A program made the translations under genes and the position numbers. From positions 1 to 30,293 of the forward strand of contig JBOGZI010000042.1 of assembly GCA_050697275.1 (NCBI GenBank): 30,293 nucleotides of DNA, written 5' to 3'. Below are positions 1 to 6,735 of this stretch, piece after piece. The notes below the pieces were generated by a model. It ran no database searches. It saw only the letters and a list, made by a program, of their open reading frames with translations, and had not been told where the DNA came from. The stretch comes from JBOGZI01 sp050697275. Lineage in GTDB: Bacteria > Actinomycetota > Thermoleophilia > Solirubrobacterales > 70-9. Positions within the stretch are counted from its first letter, which is position 1; every line of letters begins with the position of its first letter.

Positions 1-242
1 CGGTCGCCGCCCCGGCCCGACGGGGCGTGAAACTTCGACAGCTCGAGCCGTCCGTGGCCATCAGGGGTCTCCAACATCGCGATCTCCGAGCGGACGCCCT
101 CGAGACCCACCACGCGGTCCACCCAACTGCCCTCGAGCGATGCCTCGCCCTGCAGCTTGAGTCCGAGCTCGACGAAGAACGCCGTCGCGGCGGTGAGGTC
201 GTCGACCACGATGCCCACGTGATCCATGCGTTGGATCGTCAT
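1..242 (-). CDS. VOC (glyoxalase/bleomycin-resistance) family protein, partial
   Basis: The gene reads leftward and runs off the window edge, so only the first 80 residues are visible. The N-terminus MTIQRMDHVGIVVDDL followed by TAATAFFVELGLKLQGE is the usual first beta strand and helix of a vicinal-oxygen-chelate module, with His8 in the place of a typical metal ligand. These small proteins bind a divalent metal and act as lyases, isomerases, dioxygenases or drug-binding proteins; the substrate cannot be told from this fragment. Later residues (ETPDGHGRLELSKF) fit the end of the first beta-alpha-beta-beta-beta unit. The start at 242 matches the family N-terminus. The family is confident, the function is not. 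Confidence 0.85.
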   Translation of the reverse strand, partial: MTIQRMDHVGIVVDDLTAATAFFVELGLKLQGEASLEGSWVDRVVGLEGVRSEIAMLETPDGHGRLELSKFHAPSGRGGD

Positions 243-342
243 GCGCTCGACGGTAACGGACCGACGCCCCCAGCTACAGCGTCTCTCGGTTGCCGATTCG
301 CGTCTGCGTCGACCGCGGCCGCTTAGCTCGCGAAGCGGCGGG

Positions 343-348
343 TAATAC
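343..348 (+). promoter_or_regulatory. Possible -10 box (TAATAC) for a leaderless gene
   Basis: TAATAC stands out in very GC-rich sequence and ends seven bases before the ATG at 356. That spacing would put the transcription start at or beside the start codon, a leaderless arrangement common in actinobacteria. No convincing -35 box is visible and no Shine-Dalgarno sequence precedes the ATG. Confidence 0.35.
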
Positions 349-355
349 GACCAGC

Positions 356-679
356 ATGAGCTGGCTCCCGGGCCCTTCCCAGATACGGAGGACCGCCAAG
401 GCGATCAAGCAGATCAACGAGGCCGGCGGTCCCAGGCGGCTGCGCCTGGTTCGCGTCGAGCGGCCGCGCGGTCACCTCTTCACGAGCAGCGAGGCAACGC
501 TCGAGGTCGACACCGCCAGGGGCGAGGTGGTTCGCCTCGAGCCGGAGCTGCCCGTCCCCTTCTTCTACGCCTGGGCCTACCGGCTCGCGCGGCGCCTCGG
601 TCTCCCTCTCGCCTCGACCCTCGATCCCGAGGATGTGAGCTTCGAGGTGCCGGTGCCGAGCTGGGCGTGGCCCGGTTGA
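356..679 (+). CDS. Hypothetical protein, 107 residues
   Basis: I do not recognise the family. The protein starts MSWLPGPSQIRRTAKAI, has a basic N-terminal half and then strand-like segments (LFTSSEATLEVDTARGEV), and ends in an aromatic and proline-rich tail (FEVPVPSWAWPG). There is no signal peptide or clear membrane span, and no cysteines. The same frame is open up to 290, but the ATG at 356 is preferred because it has a TAATAC box at leaderless distance and the upstream residues are low in quality. Codon use looks typical of a high-GC gene. It stands alone between the divergent VOC gene and a small secreted protein. Confidence 0.6.
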   Translation: MSWLPGPSQIRRTAKAIKQINEAGGPRRLRLVRVERPRGHLFTSSEATLEVDTARGEVVRLEPELPVPFFYAWAYRLARRLGLPLASTLDPEDVSFEVPVPSWAWPG

Positions 680-817
680 GCCCAGCCGATCCGCGGGCCG
701 TCAGGTCGGCCGAACGGGGCCTGACCTCATCCGTCCGGCCACCACGCTCGACATGCCTTGGGCCACAGGCGCTCACGGCCGAAGGAAACCGCAGCAATCG
801 GCGGAAAGGAAGCCTCG

Positions 818-1102
818 ATGAGGAAGCTAGTGACGGTGGTGGTGGTCTCGGGCGCCCTGGCCAGTCCCTCGGCGGCGCTGGCCGTGTACGGCAGCCAGCC
901 GGGCTACGGCGTGGCACAGTCGCAGACGCGGTGCTCGGGCGCCGGCGCCTTCGGCGCCTTCGGCGACAAGGGCGACGTCGTCCACGACTTCGGGCACGTC
1001 TACCCAGGCGACTCGAACGGCAAGCCGGGCGCCAACGGCGCCCGCACCGGCTACAACAACTCCCACCTCTGCGGCAACCCGCAGGTGGATCAGAGGCAGT
1101 AG
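818..1102 (+). CDS. Small secreted protein, 94 residues, unknown function
   Basis: A clear Sec signal peptide is visible: MRKLVTVVVVSGALASPSAALA, with likely cleavage after the final Ala of ALA, leaving a mature protein of about 72 residues. The mature part is rich in Gly, Ser and Asn and has only two cysteines (TRCSGAG and HLCGNPQ), which could form one disulfide outside the cell. No enzyme motif is visible and the family is unknown to me. A purine-rich ribosome site (GGAAAGGA, about 802-809) precedes the ATG. The frame is open farther upstream to 758, but the signal peptide fixes the start at 818. It is followed after 53 bases by the phosphatase gene on the same strand. Confidence 0.7.
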   Translation: MRKLVTVVVVSGALASPSAALAVYGSQPGYGVAQSQTRCSGAGAFGAFGDKGDVVHDFGHVYPGDSNGKPGANGARTGYNNSHLCGNPQVDQRQ

Positions 1103-1155
1103 CTCAGGCGACACCGCAGGCAGCACGGACCGGCGCGGCGCCCCGCTAGGTTGCG

Positions 1156-2793
1156 ATGGCCGAGCTGCTGCTGGGACCGCTGCTTCGCTACGTGGACGAG
1201 AGCCAGGCGACCGTCTGGGTCGAGACAGACGTGCCCTGCGAGGTCGCGGTCCTGGGCCGGCGCCAGGAGACCTTCTGCGTAAAGGGTCACCACTACGCGC
1301 TCGTCTTCATCGAGGAGCTCGAGCCGGGGAGCTGCACCCCCTACGAGGTGCGACTCGACGGCGAGCTGCGCTGGCCGGAGCCCGGCAGCGAGCTGCCGCC
1401 GAGCGTGATCCGCACGATCGACCCGGACGAGGAGATCCGGATCGCCTTCGGCTCCTGCCGCGTCAGCGTCCCGCACGAGCCTCCCTACACGCTCGACAAG
1501 GACGCCCACCCCAACGGGCGCGAGCCGGACGCGCTGCGCACCTACGCGCTGCGGATGCTGGAGCGGCCGCGCGAGCAGTGGCCGCAGCTCCTGTTCATGC
1601 TCGGCGACCAGATCTACGTCGACGAGGACGCGCCCGAGACTCGGGAGTTCATCCGCTCCCGGCGCGACATCTCCGAGCCGCCGGGCGAGGAGGTCGCCGA
1701 CTTCGAGGAGTACACCCGCCTCTACCGCGAGTCGTGGAGCGACCCGGTCGTCCGCTGGCTCTTCTCCACGGTCGGCTGCGCGACGATCTTCGACGACCAC
1801 GATGTCCACGACGACTGGAACACCTCGCTCGCCTGGCTCGAGGAGATGCGGGCGCAGCCGTGGTGGGAGGAGCGGATCGTCGGCGCCCTGGTCTCCTACT
1901 GGGTCTACCAGCACCTCGGCAACATGTCCCCGCGGGCGCTGCGGGATCGCGGCGTCTTACAGAATGCCTACGACCACGACGACGCCTGGGAGCACCTGAG
2001 CGAGTGGGCGAAGGACGCCGACTGGGGCAGCGAGGGGCGCCGCTGGAGCTACTCGCGGACGCTCGGGCGGAACCGTCTGGTGGTGCTCGATTCCCGCGAG
2101 GGGCGCGTCCTCGGCGAGCAGCCGCGCCGGATGTTCGACGAGGGGGAGTGGGAGTGGCTGAACGAGCGGCTCACCGGCGACGTCGAGCACCTGATCATCG
2201 CGGACACCCTGCCGATCCTGCTGCCGCCGGCGATCCACGACCTCGAGGCCTGGAACGAGGCGGTCTGCGCCGGCGCCTGGGGCGGCTGGGCGACGGGGTG
2301 GGGGGAGAAGGTGAGGCGGGCGATCGACCTCGAGCACTGGGGCGCCTTCCAGCACTCCTTCCGCCGGCTGATCGGGCTGATCGAGGAGGTCGCAGCCGGG
2401 AGGCGGGGGAAGGCTCCGCACTCGATCGTGATGCTGGCCGGCGACATCCACCACGCCTACCTCGCCGAGGTCGCCTTCCGGCGCGAGGCGGGGGTCGAGA
2501 GCGCGGTCTGGCAGGCGGTCTGCTCGCCCTACCGGAACCCGCTGGACAACCGCGAGCGGCGGATCGCGAGCTTCGGCTGCTCCGCGATCGCCAGGCCGAT
2601 CGGCAAGGCGCTCGCGGCCTCCGCCGGCGTCGAGCGACCCGACGTCCGCTGGCGTCTGGTCCAGCCGCCCACCTTCGACAACCAGGTGGCGACGCTGCAC
2701 ATTCAGGGGGCCCGGGTCAACGTCGAGATCGAGCGCACCCGGCCCGCCGAGCGGCCGACCCTGGAGACCTCGCTGCAGCGCCGGCTGGCGTGA
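1156..2793 (+). CDS. PhoD-like alkaline phosphatase/phosphodiesterase family protein
   Basis: A 545-residue metallophosphatase of the PhoD type. Visible landmarks in order: an N-terminal Ig-like strand region (residues about 1-95), then IRIAFGSCR, MLGDQIYVDED, the metal-binding FDDHDVHDDW, NRLVVLDSR, and near the C-terminus MLAGDIHHAYLAE. These carry the Asp, Asn and His ligands of the binuclear metal site. PhoD enzymes cleave phosphomonoesters or phosphodiesters, often from teichoic acids or phospholipids. Unlike classical PhoD there is no signal peptide, so the product is predicted to be cytoplasmic, as in many actinobacterial homologues. No good ribosome site precedes the ATG. It ends three bases from the stop of the convergent serine hydrolase. 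Confidence 0.9.
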   Translation: MAELLLGPLLRYVDESQATVWVETDVPCEVAVLGRRQETFCVKGHHYALVFIEELEPGSCTPYEVRLDGELRWPEPGSELPPSVIRTIDPDEEIRIAFGSCRVSVPHEPPYTLDKDAHPNGREPDALRTYALRMLERPREQWPQLLFMLGDQIYVDEDAPETREFIRSRRDISEPPGEEVADFEEYTRLYRESWSDPVVRWLFSTVGCATIFDDHDVHDDWNTSLAWLEEMRAQPWWEERIVGALVSYWVYQHLGNMSPRALRDRGVLQNAYDHDDAWEHLSEWAKDADWGSEGRRWSYSRTLGRNRLVVLDSREGRVLGEQPRRMFDEGEWEWLNERLTGDVEHLIIADTLPILLPPAIHDLEAWNEAVCAGAWGGWATGWGEKVRRAIDLEHWGAFQHSFRRLIGLIEEVAAGRRGKAPHSIVMLAGDIHHAYLAEVAFRREAGVESAVWQAVCSPYRNPLDNRERRIASFGCSAIARPIGKALAASAGVERPDVRWRLVQPPTFDNQVATLHIQGARVNVEIERTRPAERPTLETSLQRRLA

Positions 2794-2796
2794 AGC

Positions 2797-3969
2797 TCAG
2801 AGGACCCTGGCGGCGCAGGAGCGGGCGACGCCGCTGAGGCGGAGGATGCCGAGGTCGCCGATCGCGGTGGTGAAGGTGCCGATGTGGCTGCTGACGAAGC
2901 CGAAGGAGATGCCGGTGTCCGGGTCTCCCCAACCGCCCCCGCCGCCGAAGCCGAAGTGGCCGAGCGCCCGCGGTGCCGGCTGGCCGAGGCCGAAGGCATG
3001 GTGGAAGCCGAGCCGCCAGCGCATCCGCACTCCGAGCACCCGGTCGACGCCGCGGGTCTGCACCCGGCCCGCGTGCTCGACCAGCTCCGGCGAGAGGAGC
3101 TGCTCGCCTCCCGGCGCGACGCCGCGGTTTGCGAACGGGACGTAGAGGCGGGCGAGTCCGTCCGCGCTCAGCGCTCCGTTGACGGCGGGCATCTCGGTTC
3201 GCCAGATGGCGGGGTCGGGGCCGCGGCAGAGGCGCTCGAAGCCCGGCGCATGGAGGGCGCGGAAGCCGGCCCTGGTGATCGGCAGCCAGCCGAGCAGCGG
3301 GGTGGTCGCCAGACCCAGCGCCGAGTAGACGCGCAGCGAGGACCCGACGATCTCGGCCGGGGGCCGCGACGGAGCGCCGAGCTCGAGCCCGGGGGTGCCG
3401 AGCGGCTCGGCGAGCTCGGTGCGGACCAGTTCCCGCATCCCCTTGCCGGTGATCGCGCGGGCGAGGCCGGCGGCGAGCCAGCCGAAGGTGAAGGCGTGGT
3501 AGCCCGGTCGCCCGGGCGGCCCCTGCGGCGCGGCGGCGGCGAGGCGCTCCTCCATCCCGAGGTGATCGAGCAGATCGTCGGCGTTCCGAGCGACCGCCTG
3601 GACGTCGTAGAGGCCGGCGCGGTGGCTGAGCAGCTCCCGCACCGTGATCCGCTCCTTGCCGGCGGCCGCGAACTCGGGCCAGTAGCTCGCCACCGGCTCG
3701 TCGTAGGCGAGCAGCCCCCGGTCGGCGAGGCGGTGGAGCACCATCGAAGCCAACCCCTTGGTGGCCGAGAAGCCGAGCGCCTGCGAGTCGCGCTGCCAGC
3801 GCCGAGTGCGGGCGCGATCCTCCCAGCCGATCTGGAGCTCGGCGAGGACGCGGTCGCCGGCGCGCACCGAGAGGGCGCCGCCGCGGGGGCCGCGGGCCAT
3901 CAGCTTGCGAAACTCCTCGGCGAGCGGCTCGAAGCCGCCCTCGACCGTGCCGCCCGGCGACCCGCTCAG
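2797..3969 (-). CDS. Beta-lactamase-fold serine hydrolase (class C/esterase type), probable CTG start
   Basis: The protein has the active-site tetrad SATK (Ser-X-X-Lys) in GFSATKGLASMVLHRL, then LADRGLLAYDEPVASYWPEF and ELLSHRAGLY, all standard for the beta-lactamase-related family that includes esterases and D-aminopeptidases; a KTG-like part is replaced by GFGGGGGW near the C-terminus, as in esterase-type members. The first ATG (3900) gives MARGPRGGALS, but the reading frame above it continues into a family-like N-terminus (VEGGFEPLAEEFRKL) with no ATG, GTG or TTG. The only sensible start is CTG at 3969, whose CTGA overlaps the TGA of the upstream remnant frame. That gives 390 residues. The family call is strong, the start is inference. 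Confidence 0.85.
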   Translation of the reverse strand: MSGSPGGTVEGGFEPLAEEFRKLMARGPRGGALSVRAGDRVLAELQIGWEDRARTRRWQRDSQALGFSATKGLASMVLHRLADRGLLAYDEPVASYWPEFAAAGKERITVRELLSHRAGLYDVQAVARNADDLLDHLGMEERLAAAAPQGPPGRPGYHAFTFGWLAAGLARAITGKGMRELVRTELAEPLGTPGLELGAPSRPPAEIVGSSLRVYSALGLATTPLLGWLPITRAGFRALHAPGFERLCRGPDPAIWRTEMPAVNGALSADGLARLYVPFANRGVAPGGEQLLSPELVEHAGRVQTRGVDRVLGVRMRWRLGFHHAFGLGQPAPRALGHFGFGGGGGWGDPDTGISFGFVSSHIGTFTTAIGDLGILRLSGVARSCAARVL

Positions 3970-4073
3970 AGCCAGCGGCGCGGCCAGCGGGCCAGGCTGG
4001 CGTAATAGCCCAGCGCGAGCAGCACTGCCCCCAGTGGGCGGTGTCCGCGGTCCGTTTCCTTCGCGGTTCTCAT
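3966..4073 (-). pseudogene. 3' remnant of a truncated gene or 35-residue small protein
   Basis: From an ATG at 4073 the frame encodes a polar stretch and then LGAVLLALGYYASLARW and a basic tail RRWL, with its TGA overlapping the CTG start of the serine hydrolase. The four-base overlap is typical of real coupled genes in one operon, so the hydrophobic end looks like the C-terminus of a membrane-linked protein. The 5' part of the frame runs into the 21-nt repeats at 4071-4126, which do not look like coding sequence. I read this as the tail of a gene cut off by a mobile-element end, but a genuine small membrane peptide is possible. Confidence 0.35.
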
Positions 4074-4126
4074 CTGAAAGTTCACGGTCGGCATCTGAAG
4101 GTTCACCTTCGGCGTCTGAAGCTCGG
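4071..4126. repeat. 21-nt imperfect tandem repeats, possible insertion-sequence end
   Basis: Units begin at 4071, 4092 and 4113, each with TCTGAA; the first two also share GTTCAC at the same offset, and the third is partial. Multiple direct repeats of about 20 nt near each terminus, with TG/CA ends, are a known trait of IS21-family elements, and a TGTCCGCGG starts at 4042 just outside the repeats. No transposase gene is present here, so this would be a remnant. The repeat itself is seen directly; the IS link is inference. Confidence 0.5.
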
Positions 4127-4223
4127 CTCCTTGCGGGGCTTGCGGGACAGCCCGAAGGAACCGGGTTGACTTACCCGGGCGGGGTGCCTCTGAAACGCGA
4201 GTAGCGGGGCCCGCCGGGCCGGG

Positions 4224-4601
4224 CTAAGCGGCCGTGGGCAGCTTGCCCTGCTCGCTGAGCGAGAGGCGCGTCTTCCGCACGTGCCCGGTCGAGCAGTTGG
4301 CGCGCTTGGCGATCACGCCGTCGGGCTCGTTCGGGGAGCGCCGCAGCTCGAACTCGACCAGCGCCTGGCGCCTGGAGGCCCAGCCGTCGCCGCCGGACTT
4401 GACCGTGGCCCGCTCGACCGCCTGCTCGCGGCGGCAGTGGAGGCAGAGCCAGCGGCCGCCGCGCCTGGTCCAGCCCTCGGGCCGACGCGGGGACCGCGCC
4501 CCGGCGGCGTAGCGGACGGTCACCTCGCAACCAGTGCAGGTCCAGTGCCGCGAACGCGTCGCGCTACGGGTCCTGGGTCGTGTCTTCGTGCTCTTCGGCA
4601 T
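4224..4601 (-). CDS. Zinc-ribbon / helix-turn-helix DNA-binding protein, 125 residues
   Basis: The N-terminal half carries two Cys-X2-Cys pairs (WTCTGCEV and WLCLHCRR) separated by about 30 residues, as in a four-cysteine zinc ribbon. The C-terminal half (VEFELRRSPNEPDGVIAK followed by RANCSTGHVRKTR) has the spacing of a helix-turn-helix in which NCSTGHVRK is the recognition helix, similar to the small winged-helix proteins seen in actinobacterial mobile regions. A strong ribosome site, GGAGGA, lies four bases before the ATG at 4601; the frame stays open to 4727 but the ribosome site decides the start. It is single-gene in layout and sits between repeats and the riboswitch-controlled peptide. 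Its targets are unknown. Confidence 0.65.
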   Translation of the reverse strand: MPKSTKTRPRTRSATRSRHWTCTGCEVTVRYAAGARSPRRPEGWTRRGGRWLCLHCRREQAVERATVKSGGDGWASRRQALVEFELRRSPNEPDGVIAKRANCSTGHVRKTRLSLSEQGKLPTAA

Positions 4602-4786
4602 GGGTTCCTCCGCGTGTCGAGTGCTGCGTTCGCGAAGGCTGCTGTGAGGCCTGGACTGCGCGAAACAGCTGCAGATGGCCGGTTTCCGCTCCGGCCGCGG
4701 TAGGGGCAGGGTAGCAGGCGGCGCCATTCGAGGGCGCGCCAGGCGCCGTTTCGTGCCTGAATTGGGCGTGAAGCTGCGGTTGAAGC

Positions 4787-4803
4787 CCGCCGCTAGGCGG
4801 CGG
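4787..4803 (-). terminator. Weak GC hairpin over the stop of the 41-residue peptide gene
   Basis: CCGCCG and CGGCGG can pair around the loop CTAGG, and the stop codon of the small gene lies in the loop. There is no T-run on the minus strand after it, so it is at best a weak or Rho-assisted terminator. Confidence 0.3.
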
Positions 4804-4918
4804 CGAGGAGAGCTGCCGCGGCGATCACGATTCCGACGATCGCCCCCATCGCGTAGGCGAGGACGAGCCGTCCGCCGCCGATCCGATCGGTCGCAAGCTG
4901 GTCGATCAGGCTGCTCAT
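4793..4918 (-). CDS. 41-residue single-span membrane peptide under a c-di-AMP riboswitch
   Basis: The gene encodes a polar N-terminus (MSSLIDQLATDRIGGGR) followed by one hydrophobic helix rich in Ala, Val and Ile to the end (LVLAYAMGAIVGIVIAAAA and so on). It has a ribosome site AGAGAGG six bases before the ATG at 4918. Nothing else lies between it and the riboswitch core, which ends 19 bases upstream, so this is the only gene directly behind the switch; the next gene on the strand begins at 4601 with its own strong ribosome site. The predicted topology is one transmembrane helix, N-terminus probably inside. The function is unknown; by analogy with KdpF or other small helpers it could tune a transporter or cell-wall enzyme, but no partner is nearby. 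Confidence rests on the leader and ribosome site. Confidence 0.7.
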   Translation of the reverse strand: MSSLIDQLATDRIGGGRLVLAYAMGAIVGIVIAAAALLAAA

Positions 4919-4929
4919 TCGGACCTCTC

Positions 4930-5090
4930 TTTCTCAGGCCTACGGGGTTAGCTGTCGGGCTCGCGCCGAAAGAGTGCGCTACGGACTCTGTTCCGATTCG
5001 CCCCTGGAGCTACCGGCTCCAGTTGGTTCCCCCGCTCGCCGCCCGGGCTGGGCTGCGATTCGGCAGGTGCAGTCGGGAACCCTACCTAGT
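4930..5090 (-). promoter_or_regulatory. c-di-AMP riboswitch (ydaO/yuaA class)
   Basis: Read on the minus strand, the leader contains the conserved blocks of this class in the right order: GCCGAATC (about 5060), CGGGGGAACCAA (about 5030), GGGGCGAATCGG (about 5000) and the hallmark 3' block CCGACAGCTAACC plus CCGTAGGC (4938-4958). Between them are variable stems, such as CTGGAGCC/GGTAGCTCCAG. The class binds two c-di-AMP molecules and in most species lowers expression of cell-wall or ion-transport genes when the ligand is high. No Rho-independent terminator is visible; GGCCT in the 3' strand of the core could pair with AGGTC over the ribosome site, which hints at translational control. The outer borders are approximate. 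Confidence 0.87.
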
Positions 5091-5254
5091 TGTCCGGAGG
5101 GACGCGCCGCAGCGGGCCGGATCCCGAGCCTTTCGTCACCGGCCGTGGCGGAAGTCGGTCCGGTTCCGCCGGAAACAGCGGAATTGTTCACAATCGCGCG
5201 ATCTCCCCGGCCGCCCGAGGCGATACCAATCCCCGACCCGGGCAGGGACCAGAG

Positions 5255-6694
5255 ATGTCGGCACGCTCGAGCGCGAAATCGACCTGGACGCTGATCGGCG
5301 CCCTGATCGCTCTGGTCGGGGCGCTGGCGCTGTGCTTCGACCGCTTCTACAAGGGCGACCTCTATCTCTCGCTGCTCGGGGGCCGCTTCGTCGCCGAGCA
5401 CGGCTTCGTCCACCACGACCCGTTCCCGACGATCGCCCAGGGCGACGCGTGGCTGAACCAGCAATGGCTCGCCCAGCTCGCCTTCTATGGGGTCTCGGAC
5501 CTGGTCGGCCTCGCGGGGCTCACGATCGTCTACGCCGCCCTGCTGGCGGCGCCGCTCGCACTCCTGCTCTGGCTCTGCCGCCACAAGGGCTGGCCGATGC
5601 TCTTCGCGGTGACCGCGCTCTACTTCCCGGGGCTGCTCGCCGTGATCCACCCGCGCGCGGCCGGATTCACCCTGCTCGCCTTCACCCTGCTCCTCGGCCT
5701 CATCTTCCTCGCCTGGCGGACCTGGCCCGAGCAGGGCGCCGACCGCCGCCTCTGGGGCGCGGTGATCGCGATCCTCGGGCTGTTCGCCGTCTGGGCGAAC
5801 CTGCACGGGGGCTTCGTCGCCGGCCTGCTCCTGATCGCCCTCGTCTCCGCGGGGCTGGCGATCGACCGCTGGCGCGGCCTGCCCAGCGTCTCGCCGGCCC
5901 GCGTTGCCGCGCTCGCGGCGCTCGGGGTGCTGGCGGCGCTGACGGTGACCTTCGCGACCCCGCTGGGGAGCGCGATCTGGGAGTACCTGCTCAGCTTCCG
6001 CGAGCTCGCCTCGGCGATCTCCCACGCCAGCGAGGAATGGGGCTCGGTCTTCCAATCGCCCCTGGCGACCGCCTACCTCGGGATCGCGGCTGCGTTCGCG
6101 GCCTGGATGTGGCTGCGCTCGCCGCGCCCGCGCCGCGCCACCGGGGTCCTGGTCGCGGCCGGGTTCATGGTCTTCGCCGCCCTCTCCCTGCGCAACATCA
6201 TCTTCATCGGTCCCGCGCTCGCCTTCCAGATCGCCTGGTCGGCGCCCGACCGGTCGATCCACACCCGGGGGATGCGCGCCCCGATCGCGGTCGCCGGATC
6301 GGCCGCGCTCGCGGCGGTGGTCGTCTGGGCGGCCGCGCTCGGCCCTCCCAAGGCGGAGTCGCACCTGCGCTCGCCGGTGGTCGAATACGCGCTCGCCCAC
6401 CCGCCGCAGAACGGCCGCATCCTCACCTACGCGGGGGTCGGCTCCTACATGCTGTGGCGCTCCCCCGGCACGCCGGTGGTGCTGAACGGGTGGCTCGAGC
6501 ACTTCAGCCGGCCGCAGCTCTCCGACACCTACGGCGTCCTGCGGGGCTGGGCGGCGGACGTCCCCGCCTCGGTCGACCGGCTCCAGGCCGGGGCGGTGAT
6601 CGTCCATCTCCCCGAGGCGATCCGCCGGCTGGAGCAGCACGGCTTCGTGGCGGAGTTCCGCACCGCCGAGGGCACCTACCTGGTCCGCCGCTAG
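5255..6694 (+). CDS. Polytopic membrane protein, GT-C glycosyltransferase-like
   Basis: A 479-residue protein with about ten hydrophobic spans. The first span is followed by an outer loop with GRFVAEHGFVHHDPFPTIAQ and WLNQQWLAQLAFYG, a layout (acidic/His pair in the first loop, then a Trp-rich helix) seen in dolichyl-phosphate-mannose-type GT-C transferases and related unnamed families. The C-terminal 110 residues are a soluble domain (HPPQNGRILTYAGVGSYM, VVLNGWLEHFSRP) thought to face outside. The likely role is transfer of a lipid-linked sugar to a cell-envelope acceptor, but no catalytic residue can be fixed here. ATG 5255 follows GGGACCAGAG, a weak ribosome site. The 336 bases upstream hold the divergent riboswitch. 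It is followed after 41 bases by a second transferase-like gene. Confidence 0.7.
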   Translation: MSARSSAKSTWTLIGALIALVGALALCFDRFYKGDLYLSLLGGRFVAEHGFVHHDPFPTIAQGDAWLNQQWLAQLAFYGVSDLVGLAGLTIVYAALLAAPLALLLWLCRHKGWPMLFAVTALYFPGLLAVIHPRAAGFTLLAFTLLLGLIFLAWRTWPEQGADRRLWGAVIAILGLFAVWANLHGGFVAGLLLIALVSAGLAIDRWRGLPSVSPARVAALAALGVLAALTVTFATPLGSAIWEYLLSFRELASAISHASEEWGSVFQSPLATAYLGIAAAFAAWMWLRSPRPRRATGVLVAAGFMVFAALSLRNIIFIGPALAFQIAWSAPDRSIHTRGMRAPIAVAGSAALAAVVVWAAALGPPKAESHLRSPVVEYALAHPPQNGRILTYAGVGSYMLWRSPGTPVVLNGWLEHFSRPQLSDTYGVLRGWAADVPASVDRLQAGAVIVHLPEAIRRLEQHGFVAEFRTAEGTYLVRR

Positions 6695-6735
6695 GGTCGC
6701 CGGCCGCGCACCCTGAACTAGCATCGCGGGCCGCG

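Noticed and set aside
1147..1152. TAGGTT as -10 box of the phosphatase gene
   Set aside because: It lies only three bases before the ATG, too close for a normal transcription start.
3966..4223. In-frame extension after the TAG of the zinc-ribbon gene, as a readthrough product
   Set aside because: The frame is open for 86 codons, but it passes through the tandem repeats, and stop codons are rare at this GC content. The final part is better explained as a gene remnant.
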